A DNA stretch of 64,000 nt, from contig CAMNEA010000002.1 in assembly GCA_946536145.1 (NCBI GenBank), positions 1 to 64,000 on the forward strand, read 5' to 3'. Both the position numbers and the translations under genes were made by a program. Under the pieces are notes generated by a model. That model had not been told where the DNA came from. It made no database searches and saw only the letters and a list, made by a program, of their open reading frames with translations. Shown piece after piece: positions 6,385 to 14,424 of this stretch; within the stretch, counting starts at the first letter, position 1; every line of letters begins with the position of its first letter. This DNA is from an uncultured Butyrivibrio sp. Lineage in GTDB: Bacteria > Bacillota > Clostridia > Lachnospirales > Lachnospiraceae.

Positions 6385-7662
6385 CTACTGCGGAAGACTA
6401 TGCTTTGGCAGATTCTTGGGATATGGTCCCTCAAGTTTGTACGGGATCCTGAGCTCTTTCATCACTTCTCCGAGCGCATCCACATATCTGGTTCCCCGGA
6501 TCATCTGCATAAATGATACGAATATCTTATCATTCATGGCAGTCACTTCCAACAGAATATGTCCTTCTACAATAGCGGCGTAGGATTCGACGTAGTCAGC
6601 GACCTCTCCCCAGTCCATCCAGCCCGTATAATTGACTATAAAGGTTCCATGCTGCGCCTCTTTTCCCGATGTGGGATCATTTTTGGCATTAAAGGCCCTC
6701 TTCTCCTTAAGTCCCCTCACCTTGTCTATCTGTTCCCTATAGGTAAAGAGCTTTCTTAGCTCATAGTTGCTGACCGACGGATCTGCCTGGAGAATGATCT
6801 GGCTTCTTGTGAGTGTCCCGAGCCTTTCCATGTCATATTTAAAGTACTTCCTGTCGTAGTCTATATGCACATGAGTCAGCAGATCGCAGTGAGAATTGGG
6901 AAGTCCTATGTCTGCTGCGGGATTGTGGGCAATCTCTCCGCCGATCACCCTGTAGGTCGGCGGCAGTATCTTGTCGAGTGCCTTTGCCATGGTTGCCAGG
7001 AAAAAAGATGCAACGCTGGCATCGTTTTCTTTTGCAAAAGCCATTACATCGCTCTGCTCAAAGGTAAAGAGATAATAGTGCGGATCCCGCTTGAAAGGAT
7101 TGTACATGCCGTTAAGATAATCAAGCATCATGACCACCGGTTTCTTGCTCTTATACCTGTAGATCGGCTCCTCATCCGTGAGCATCTCAAGTGTTGGCTC
7201 TGTAGTCTCACCCTCAAGCAGAGCGCTGTCCGGTTTTCTGATCCCCGGCGCATAGGGCACAACTCCAAATCTGTCCACCACATACTGATAGATGGTCGTC
7301 ATCACGAAAGGAATGACTCCTCTTCCGCCTCCAAGCGAATGGCTTATATTAAAATATATATCCCTGCCTTCGCAGTCCAGAAATACAAGATGATGGTTGA
7401 CCTCCGCGCTGCTTAAGTCCGGAAGGGTCTGCGAGGTCCTTATCACCACGATCTCTTTTTTGTTTGGTATAAGCTCATATCCACCGTCTCTTCCAAGCCT
7501 TACTTCTACGGAAAAATACGGATATCTCTTTATGGCAGTGTTCACAGAGCGCCTCAGGATATCTGCGTCGACCTCTTCCTTCATAGTAACTTTAACTCTT
7601 ATTGCTATGGAAAAGACTTTTTCATCAAAATAAAGTCTGTATGTGTCAATACTGTATTTCAT
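6385..7662 (-). CDS. Condensation-fold (alcohol acetyltransferase-like) acyltransferase
   Basis: A 425-residue protein of the chloramphenicol-acetyltransferase/condensation-domain superfamily. The N-terminus (MKYSIDTYRLYFDEKVFSIA) and VNTAIKRYPYFSVEVRL are typical of free-standing members in Clostridia. The active-site motif, normally HHxxxDG, reads SHSLGGGRG here. The second His, the presumed general base, is kept, but the first His and the Asp are replaced. The substrate is unknown; candidates are an acyl-CoA and an alcohol, amine or glycolipid. No NRPS carrier or adenylation domain is nearby. A GGGGGA site precedes the start. It is probably first in an operon with the GNAT-like and coiled-coil genes. 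Confidence 0.75.
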   Translation of the reverse strand: MKYSIDTYRLYFDEKVFSIAIRVKVTMKEEVDADILRRSVNTAIKRYPYFSVEVRLGRDGGYELIPNKKEIVVIRTSQTLPDLSSAEVNHHLVFLDCEGRDIYFNISHSLGGGRGVIPFVMTTIYQYVVDRFGVVPYAPGIRKPDSALLEGETTEPTLEMLTDEEPIYRYKSKKPVVMMLDYLNGMYNPFKRDPHYYLFTFEQSDVMAFAKENDASVASFFLATMAKALDKILPPTYRVIGGEIAHNPAADIGLPNSHCDLLTHVHIDYDRKYFKYDMERLGTLTRSQIILQADPSVSNYELRKLFTYREQIDKVRGLKEKRAFNAKNDPTSGKEAQHGTFIVNYTGWMDWGEVADYVESYAAIVEGHILLEVTAMNDKIFVSFMQMIRGTRYVDALGEVMKELRIPYKLEGPYPKNLPKHSLPQ

Positions 7663-7717
7663 CGCCGGTATCCCCCTTTAAACAGCTGATGTTTTGCATA
7701 ATAATATGATACCACTA

Positions 7718-10120
7718 TTATCTGTAATATGTCCTTATGTCTGTCAGCGCGCACTGATCTCCCGTAAGTGCCATGTATATATCGTCGTGCCCTGGGGCTG
7801 CAGTCGTGACAAACTTTATGGATATGCCGCAGTTCTTTGTCTCCACTGTGATCCTGTTTCTTCTTCGCCTGAATGCCACCTCACATTCATAGCCCCTTTT
7901 ATTGGCCTTCTTCCACTCATCCCAGCCCCTGAAGGTGTCATCCCTGTGCACCTCCACAGAATTTACAGCCAGGTCGTTGTTGGTTGCATCCTCGCCGTCA
8001 AGTCTGATGCATCCGTGTTCAAGATAGTTTTCCCCCTCGGGAATTCCATTATCTGCCGAAAACAGAAGGATATAAGCGCAGTGCCAAATAAGGTTCGCAG
8101 TGGGAAGGCTCATGGTCCTGAACAAAACTCTCATGCCGTCCACCACAGGCACGGCATCTGAGTACTGCTTCCTGTAGCCCTCAATCTGGACATTGGGAAT
8201 ATCTCCCTCGAGGCGGTTTATGAAGCTGACCTCCTCAACAATCCTTGGGATATAGTCATCACTGACAGGCTCATCACTCTCAGTATAGTGTACATTCATG
8301 ATATGACAGTGCTCTCCCGAAAAAGCGATATAGCAGAATCTTATCGCATCGGGAAGCGCTGCTATGACCTCTATGGTTCTTCTTTGCCCGGCTATCTTTA
8401 TCATGACATGATCTCTTAACTTTACAGCTTCAATCTCCATGTGGGAGACGTTCTCTTTGCCCTGCTCTTCGTCCCCTTCCGTGATCTTTGTCACCATATC
8501 GCGCGCAGCGCTGCTTATCACATTTCCATCGGTCCAGATCTCGCCGTACTCAAGATACCCCAGAAGCCTTATGCTGCTGTCATCGCGGTGGACGCACCCG
8601 TCGTGGGAATCAAAAAGAATTATCGCAGGTATTGATTTCTTTTCATCAAATCCCATCTCTGCCTGGCAGTCGAAACTGATAATGGTCTTCAACTCGCCAA
8701 GCTGAATTCCCTCTGAAACCTTCTCTTTATACTCGCCAAAATGCATCTCGCCCACTGCGACCAGATCTTCATCTGCCTCGTTGATCATGAGGTTCTCTTT
8801 TTCCCTCATCATGTATTCGGTATCATGGTCGATCATGTCAACCATGATATCAGCATACTCAGGATCAAACTGGGAGCCCGAGCCCTTGACGATTTCCTCC
8901 CTGACTGTGCTCTGAGGCAGTGCTTCCCTGTAACGCCTCTTGGAGGTCATGGAGTCATAGCTGTCAGCAACCGCCAGGATCCTTGCCACCTCAGGGATGT
9001 TCTCGCCTGACAGTCCCTCCGGGTATCCCATACCGTCATATCTCTCATGGTGATACATGGCGCCCATGACAAGATAAGGAAACTCACCTGTACCGCTTAG
9101 TATCTCCCCTCCGATCTGCGCATGTTTTTTCAGTGTCTCGTAGTCTCCGGGCGTAAGCTCTGTATCTCTCTGGAGGATTGCGTCATTGATCCCGAGCTTT
9201 CCTACATCGTGCAAAAGAGCTGCAAAATAGACCTCATCACACTCCTTATCACTCTTACCCGAAAGTCTTGCGATCTCTCTGGCGTATTCAGCTACCCTTG
9301 CAGAATGCCCCCGTTTATAGGCATCCTTGGAGTCAATTGCGGTTACAAGGGCTGTCGCAGTCTGCTCAAAGAGCTTTTTCATTCTGTCCTGCCCGGCTTT
9401 AAGGGTATCTATCTCTATCCTGTTGGCACGGTCCACCCTCTCATTCATGTCGACAAGGGCAAAGACATACAGACCTATGACCATTACAACCGCAGACATA
9501 TCAACCAGTGATACACCGTAAACAAAAAACTGTATCATCGATGATAAGAGGCTCACAGCCGAGAACAGGAAAATTGAAAACGCTATCCTGCCGGTCAGTC
9601 TCTTCCTGTAATAGATGATGACGCCAAACTGAATGAACAGAATAAAGTAAGGAAAAATATAGCTGATAAAATAGTACTGTCCTCTCCGGTACTCATTATC
9701 CGGGCCGATCGTGTAATACAGACCTGTAAACTGGGAAATGATAAGAAGCAGGATTGCCACGGCTCCCAGAATGTGCGCTAGTTTCAGCATAAAAGGAGTA
9801 TACGTAAGGCCTCCTTCATTCCTGAGGACGTCACCAAGATAGAAGCTGACCATCATGAGCACTAAAATTGTCATAAGGAAGACAAAGAAGTTGCTTATCC
9901 TTACAGAAAGATAGCCCGCGGTTCCGGGATAGCCCCTGTACAGGTAGGCAATCCTGTCTGCCTCAAGCCATATCGCAGCGCAGACTTCAAGAGTCACAAG
10001 AATGATCTTGCGGCGCCTTAACATTATTCTGCTGATAAGGGTAAAAAACGCGATCATCAGGCATATGCTCGATAGCGCAAGCATAATATCCACCTGTCGT
10101 GTCCTTAGCAGTTCAAACAT
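7718..10120 (-). CDS. Membrane HD-GYP phosphodiesterase-type signalling protein
   Basis: An 800-residue protein. Residues about 10-225 hold seven or so hydrophobic segments, resembling a 7TM sensor module, followed by a short coiled linker. A complete HD-GYP domain follows (about 260-430), with HD at His304-Asp305 in LLHDVGKLGIN, KKHAQIGGEIL, YHHERYDGMGYPEGL (GYP at 365-367) and VADSYDSMTSKRRYREAL. HD-GYP enzymes hydrolyse cyclic di-GMP, and all motif residues look intact. The last 330 residues form one or more soluble domains I cannot identify, rich in beta strands and probably regulatory. The gene is 28 bases downstream of the hybrid kinase gene, so the two and the second HD-GYP gene probably form one signalling operon. 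AGGAGAGG precedes the start. Confidence 0.88.
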   Translation of the reverse strand: MFELLRTRQVDIMLALSSICLMIAFFTLISRIMLRRRKIILVTLEVCAAIWLEADRIAYLYRGYPGTAGYLSVRISNFFVFLMTILVLMMVSFYLGDVLRNEGGLTYTPFMLKLAHILGAVAILLLIISQFTGLYYTIGPDNEYRRGQYYFISYIFPYFILFIQFGVIIYYRKRLTGRIAFSIFLFSAVSLLSSMIQFFVYGVSLVDMSAVVMVIGLYVFALVDMNERVDRANRIEIDTLKAGQDRMKKLFEQTATALVTAIDSKDAYKRGHSARVAEYAREIARLSGKSDKECDEVYFAALLHDVGKLGINDAILQRDTELTPGDYETLKKHAQIGGEILSGTGEFPYLVMGAMYHHERYDGMGYPEGLSGENIPEVARILAVADSYDSMTSKRRYREALPQSTVREEIVKGSGSQFDPEYADIMVDMIDHDTEYMMREKENLMINEADEDLVAVGEMHFGEYKEKVSEGIQLGELKTIISFDCQAEMGFDEKKSIPAIILFDSHDGCVHRDDSSIRLLGYLEYGEIWTDGNVISSAARDMVTKITEGDEEQGKENVSHMEIEAVKLRDHVMIKIAGQRRTIEVIAALPDAIRFCYIAFSGEHCHIMNVHYTESDEPVSDDYIPRIVEEVSFINRLEGDIPNVQIEGYRKQYSDAVPVVDGMRVLFRTMSLPTANLIWHCAYILLFSADNGIPEGENYLEHGCIRLDGEDATNNDLAVNSVEVHRDDTFRGWDEWKKANKRGYECEVAFRRRRNRITVETKNCGISIKFVTTAAPGHDDIYMALTGDQCALTDIRTYYR

Positions 10121-10148
10121 TTTGCCTCTCCTGTTGATTTAGGTTCAT

Positions 10149-13100
10149 TTATCCCAGTCCAAGGATATTTTCCATCTCTTCCCAGTCATATACCCGAAGG
10201 CTCTTCTCAAGCTCTTTTATCTTAGAAGCGTCATTTTCGTCAAGCGCATACTCTTTCAGCTGCGAAAGAACCATTTCGACGCCGTCATACTCCATTGCAG
10301 GGACAAGTTCTTTAAGGGCTTCGTAAGCATCCAAAAGCATCTCAGGCGGCACCTTGGGCAGGTCTTTTCCGGCTTCTTCCTCGTCCCTTACAAGCCTTAT
10401 GAGCCTTGGTCCGTATGCCCTGAAATCCTTAAGAAGCTCATCAGCGCTCCTGTTTATATATTCCATGTCACCGGCATTTCCGGCATCTTCCATCTTCTGG
10501 CAGCGAAGCGAGAATTCTTTTGCTCCTATTATCCTTGCGGAGCTCTTAAGGGCATGTACCTTGACGGTAAAGAGCCTTATGTCCCCATCTCTGTACGCTC
10601 CTTCTATTACGTCCGCGCTCTCCTCCAGGGTATCCAGAAAGAGCTTTAAGGATCCGATGTAGGCGTCCACGCCTCCGCATGCCTTTATTCCTTCATCGGC
10701 GGATATCCCTTCTGTCTCGTACAGCCATGACAGATTCTCCGGAAGAGTGTCGCTTTGGATCTCCTCCCGGCTTTCTTTTGGTTTCATCATGATGCTCTCG
10801 GGCAGGTGCCTCATTATGGCGCGCTCCACCTGAACAGTGTCTATAGGCTTTGAGAGATATCCGTTGAAGCCCTTGGACTTGTAGAACTCCTCGCCCGCAG
10901 TGCCGTTTGCGGTAAGAGCATAGACAGGGATGTCGCCATACTTCTTCCTTATCTGTCCCAGGGTCTCAATGCCATCCATGCCCGGCATCATATGGTCGAG
11001 AAGAACAACGTTAAAGCTGCCTGTCTTTAGCTTCTCAAGGCACTCTTCGCCGCTCTCCGCCGTGGTGATGAACATTCTGGTGGGCTTTAATAGCCCCTTT
11101 ATGACATTGAGGTTCATGGGATTGTCATCGACCACAAGGATATCTGCCTCAGGAGCGATGAATTTAGGAACATAGGGACCTCTTGAAGATACGTCCTCTT
11201 CCTCGTGGAAAACACCTATCTCCTGTCTCTCAATGATCTTCTGGGAGATAGTGAGTATAAACTCACTTCCCTCTCCGTACTCGCTCTCGCACCAAAGTCT
11301 TCCGTTCATGAGCGTGGCAAACTGCCTGGAAATATCAAGGCCAAGGCCCGTTCCCTGTATAGCGCTGTTCTTTTCTTCATCAAGACGCTCATAGGCGTTA
11401 AAGAGCCTGTCGAGATCCTCTTTTTTAACACCGATTCCCGTATCCTTTACGGATATCCTGAGGCTGCATGAGAGTTCATCCTTTTTGATGACCCTGGCCT
11501 TGAGAGTAAATCCGCCCTCATCGGTGTACTTTACCGCGTTGGTAAGAAGATTTAAAATGATCTGTCTTATCTTGCCCTCATCGCCGTACAGCCTTGCGGG
11601 CAGGGTCTCATCGATGTCTACGTCAAACCAGAGTTTCTTGGCCTCACTCCTGACCCTTATCATCTTGATGACAGCCCTGAACATCTCGGTCACGTCATAC
11701 TCCTGCTCCACGAGATGCATCTTGCCCGACTCAATCTTGGAGATATCAAGAAGGTCGTTGATAAGTCCGAGAAGGGCCTCTGTAGCTCCCCTTATATCGT
11801 GGGCATATCCAAGGACTGACTGATAATAGTTATCGGGAACGTTTTTTGCATCCTCCCTTATTATCATCTCATCCATGCCAAGAATGGTATTTATAGGCGT
11901 CCTTATCTCGTGGGACATGTTAGCCAGAAATCTCGATTTAGCCATGTTGGCATTTTCAGCTTCATTCCTCGCATCCTGTATAAGCTGGTACTGTCTTCGT
12001 ATGACTGTTCCGTCAAGTATCCGCCAGACGATTATGCCTGCAGCGACAGTAAGAAGCGTCACCAGGATCAGCCTGACAGCCACAAGTTCAAAGAAATGCG
12101 GACGCTTTATGAGGTTAAAGGTCTCCTCAGAGATGACGCTCTTTTTGTCATTACCCAGAACCCGGATATGGAGAATATAGTTGCCGTAGGCAAGAGCAGT
12201 ATACTCAAGAGTTGTGACCTTGTCCCTTGGGGCTGAGATCCCGGGATCAGCGGATCCCTCCAGATAAACCTGCACAGTCGGGTTCGAGAGAGTATAGTCA
12301 AGGACTGCAGGTGTTATCTGAAGACGCCCGTCTCCGGCAGGAATAACATATGTCCCGCTTTCGTCCGGCTTAATATTTTTTCCTTCAAAGGTAATGCCTG
12401 CAACCTGCGCCTTCGTTGCGGTGTTGCTCTCATAGAACCTGTCAAGGTTGACCTTTGACACACCGGTTCCGCCTGCTATATAGAGATTGCCGCCATCGTC
12501 AAGGAAACTGTAGCTGTGCACAACCGGAATACTTGTGACTCCGTTTAACATGGTGTACAGCCTGTAATCGACTATGCGGTCACTTAGCATGCTCTCTGAA
12601 TCCACGCAGTAGATACCCTGCGATGTCATGACCCAGAAATTGTCCCTGCTGTCGCAAAAGATATCAAAGACGTTATTATAGGGAAAAGTAGTAAGATTTT
12701 TTACTTCTCCGTCTTTTAGATACTCTATCGCGTTGGATGTGATTATCCAGTAGAGATCATGTTTTTCATCCCTTCTGATCCTCATGATCACATCGCTTGT
12801 GAGCTCTTTGTCAAAATATCTTACGCCGCTTTCATCTATCACATAAAGTCCGTCTCCGTCAGAGCCGGCATAGATCTCACCGTTTTCTCCCTCACATACT
12901 GTGAGGATGACCTTCTCTCTAAGACCCTGCTCGGCACCAATGGTATCAACTACTTTGCCGTCTCTTATAACAGCTATGCCCTCACTGGTCCCTGATACTA
13001 TTCTGCCGTCACTGGTCTCTATTGCGCAGCGTGTCTCATCTCCGGGCATTCCATCGTCTGTGGTAAAGCTCTTTATACTCCCGTCTTTACCATATCTCAC

Positions 13101-14384
13101 CAGGCCAAGGCCGCCGGTGTAGGTCGAGATCCAGAGGTTTTCTTTGCTGTCGCGCATGATATGTCTGACTCTGTTTTTCCCAATGTAATCGGTCAGCTCG
13201 TTTTCAACGGTGTTCTTAAATCGCCCGATTATCTTAAGTCCGTCATCCGTACCAAGATAGAGGTCATCGCCATGCAGAAGTGTGGAATTTACAACGTCAT
13301 CTGCAATGCCTGCAGCGGCGCTGTAATTCTGAAAATTGTTCACAACAATCTTCATCACGCCCTCTCTTGAAGAGGCAAACCACATATTCCCCTGATAGTC
13401 GGAGGTCATCATCTCAATTGCGTCGTCCATAGGGAGGTTTTCCACTGCTTTAAAATCACCGAATCCATCGATGTATCCTACAACTGAATCGGATGAAATC
13501 CATACCCTGTCGCAGTCATAGCTCATCCAGTGAATGTTCTCGGCCGGGGCGACATAATATCTCTTCATTTTTTCTCCGGGGTCTCCGAAATTGCCGCTGT
13601 ATACATAGTTGGATCCTGTTCCAATGTAGATCTTCCCGGCTTTTTTGGAGTCCGCAAGAATAGTTGTTATCCCCTCTATTCCCAGATCCCTGCTGGTATA
13701 ATAGCTTATGAGCTTATCCTCTGATACCCTGAATATCGCTCCGCTCTTGGTCTGCCCATACACATTGCCAAAGGTATCGCTCACGAGCCTGAGCACTCTC
13801 TCGTTGTTGATCCTCTTATCATCTGTGACATGCAGCTTCATTGATGTGTCAACATAGACCATACCTGCAGTTGTTCCCACATAGACATTGCCGTAGAGGT
13901 CTTCTGCAAATGACCTTACAGATGACGATCGAAGCCCATCCTTTTTGGTAAAATGGGTATATTCCTCGCCATCTATCACCACTATTCCATTGTCATTTGT
14001 GCCAACCCAGATGCGGCCCCTTATGTCCTCATAGATCGCTCTTGCGTTGGTCAGACCGGTCGATGAAGGAAGCCTTTCAAAAGTCGATCCGTCATAGCGA
14101 AGTACCCCGGCATAGCCTCCGATCCAGATATGGCCATCAGATGCCCCAAGGACACAGTTAGCTTCGGAAGTCGGCAGCCCGTTTGATGCATTATAAATCT
14201 CAGCCATGTATCCAACATCGCCGAGCTGACCGGTAACAGCAAAGCCGCCACCGTTGTTCCGGTATTCACTTGCAAGATCCTGCTGCTTCTTATCCGCTGC
14301 CAGCGCTCCCATGCTGCCTAAAGTAAGGCTTAAAGCTATCAGCGCAGCGGCTATACAGCCCTTCATTATCCTGGAAACTCTCAT
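10149..14384 (-). CDS. Two-component hybrid histidine kinase with beta-propeller sensor
   Basis: This 1411-residue protein begins with a signal peptide (about 1-29). It continues with an extracellular two-component-regulator beta-propeller (about 50-700; repeats such as GHIWIGGYAGVLRYDG and GRIWVGTNDNGIVVIDG), a Y_Y_Y-like immunoglobulin fold (about 700-760) and one membrane helix (about 775-797). The cytoplasmic part has HisKA (phospho-acceptor His825 in NMSHEIRTPINTIL), HATPase_c with a GTGLGLDISRQ glycine box, a receiver (about 1080-1192, phospho-Asp1130 in LLDHMMPGMDG) and an HPt domain (His1277 in VHALKSSARIIG). This is the layout of Bacteroides hybrid sensors that detect glycans, but it includes HPt rather than an AraC output. 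No response regulator lies nearby. It sits between two HD-GYP genes, 40 and 28 bases away, so cyclic di-GMP turnover may be the output. Confidence 0.92.
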   Translation of the reverse strand: MRVSRIMKGCIAAALIALSLTLGSMGALAADKKQQDLASEYRNNGGGFAVTGQLGDVGYMAEIYNASNGLPTSEANCVLGASDGHIWIGGYAGVLRYDGSTFERLPSSTGLTNARAIYEDIRGRIWVGTNDNGIVVIDGEEYTHFTKKDGLRSSSVRSFAEDLYGNVYVGTTAGMVYVDTSMKLHVTDDKRINNERVLRLVSDTFGNVYGQTKSGAIFRVSEDKLISYYTSRDLGIEGITTILADSKKAGKIYIGTGSNYVYSGNFGDPGEKMKRYYVAPAENIHWMSYDCDRVWISSDSVVGYIDGFGDFKAVENLPMDDAIEMMTSDYQGNMWFASSREGVMKIVVNNFQNYSAAAGIADDVVNSTLLHGDDLYLGTDDGLKIIGRFKNTVENELTDYIGKNRVRHIMRDSKENLWISTYTGGLGLVRYGKDGSIKSFTTDDGMPGDETRCAIETSDGRIVSGTSEGIAVIRDGKVVDTIGAEQGLREKVILTVCEGENGEIYAGSDGDGLYVIDESGVRYFDKELTSDVIMRIRRDEKHDLYWIITSNAIEYLKDGEVKNLTTFPYNNVFDIFCDSRDNFWVMTSQGIYCVDSESMLSDRIVDYRLYTMLNGVTSIPVVHSYSFLDDGGNLYIAGGTGVSKVNLDRFYESNTATKAQVAGITFEGKNIKPDESGTYVIPAGDGRLQITPAVLDYTLSNPTVQVYLEGSADPGISAPRDKVTTLEYTALAYGNYILHIRVLGNDKKSVISEETFNLIKRPHFFELVAVRLILVTLLTVAAGIIVWRILDGTVIRRQYQLIQDARNEAENANMAKSRFLANMSHEIRTPINTILGMDEMIIREDAKNVPDNYYQSVLGYAHDIRGATEALLGLINDLLDISKIESGKMHLVEQEYDVTEMFRAVIKMIRVRSEAKKLWFDVDIDETLPARLYGDEGKIRQIILNLLTNAVKYTDEGGFTLKARVIKKDELSCSLRISVKDTGIGVKKEDLDRLFNAYERLDEEKNSAIQGTGLGLDISRQFATLMNGRLWCESEYGEGSEFILTISQKIIERQEIGVFHEEEDVSSRGPYVPKFIAPEADILVVDDNPMNLNVIKGLLKPTRMFITTAESGEECLEKLKTGSFNVVLLDHMMPGMDGIETLGQIRKKYGDIPVYALTANGTAGEEFYKSKGFNGYLSKPIDTVQVERAIMRHLPESIMMKPKESREEIQSDTLPENLSWLYETEGISADEGIKACGGVDAYIGSLKLFLDTLEESADVIEGAYRDGDIRLFTVKVHALKSSARIIGAKEFSLRCQKMEDAGNAGDMEYINRSADELLKDFRAYGPRLIRLVRDEEEAGKDLPKVPPEMLLDAYEALKELVPAMEYDGVEMVLSQLKEYALDENDASKIKELEKSLRVYDWEEMENILGLG

Positions 14385-14424
14385 CAGGACAAGCCTCCGT
14401 GTATATAAGTCAGTGATGATCTCA

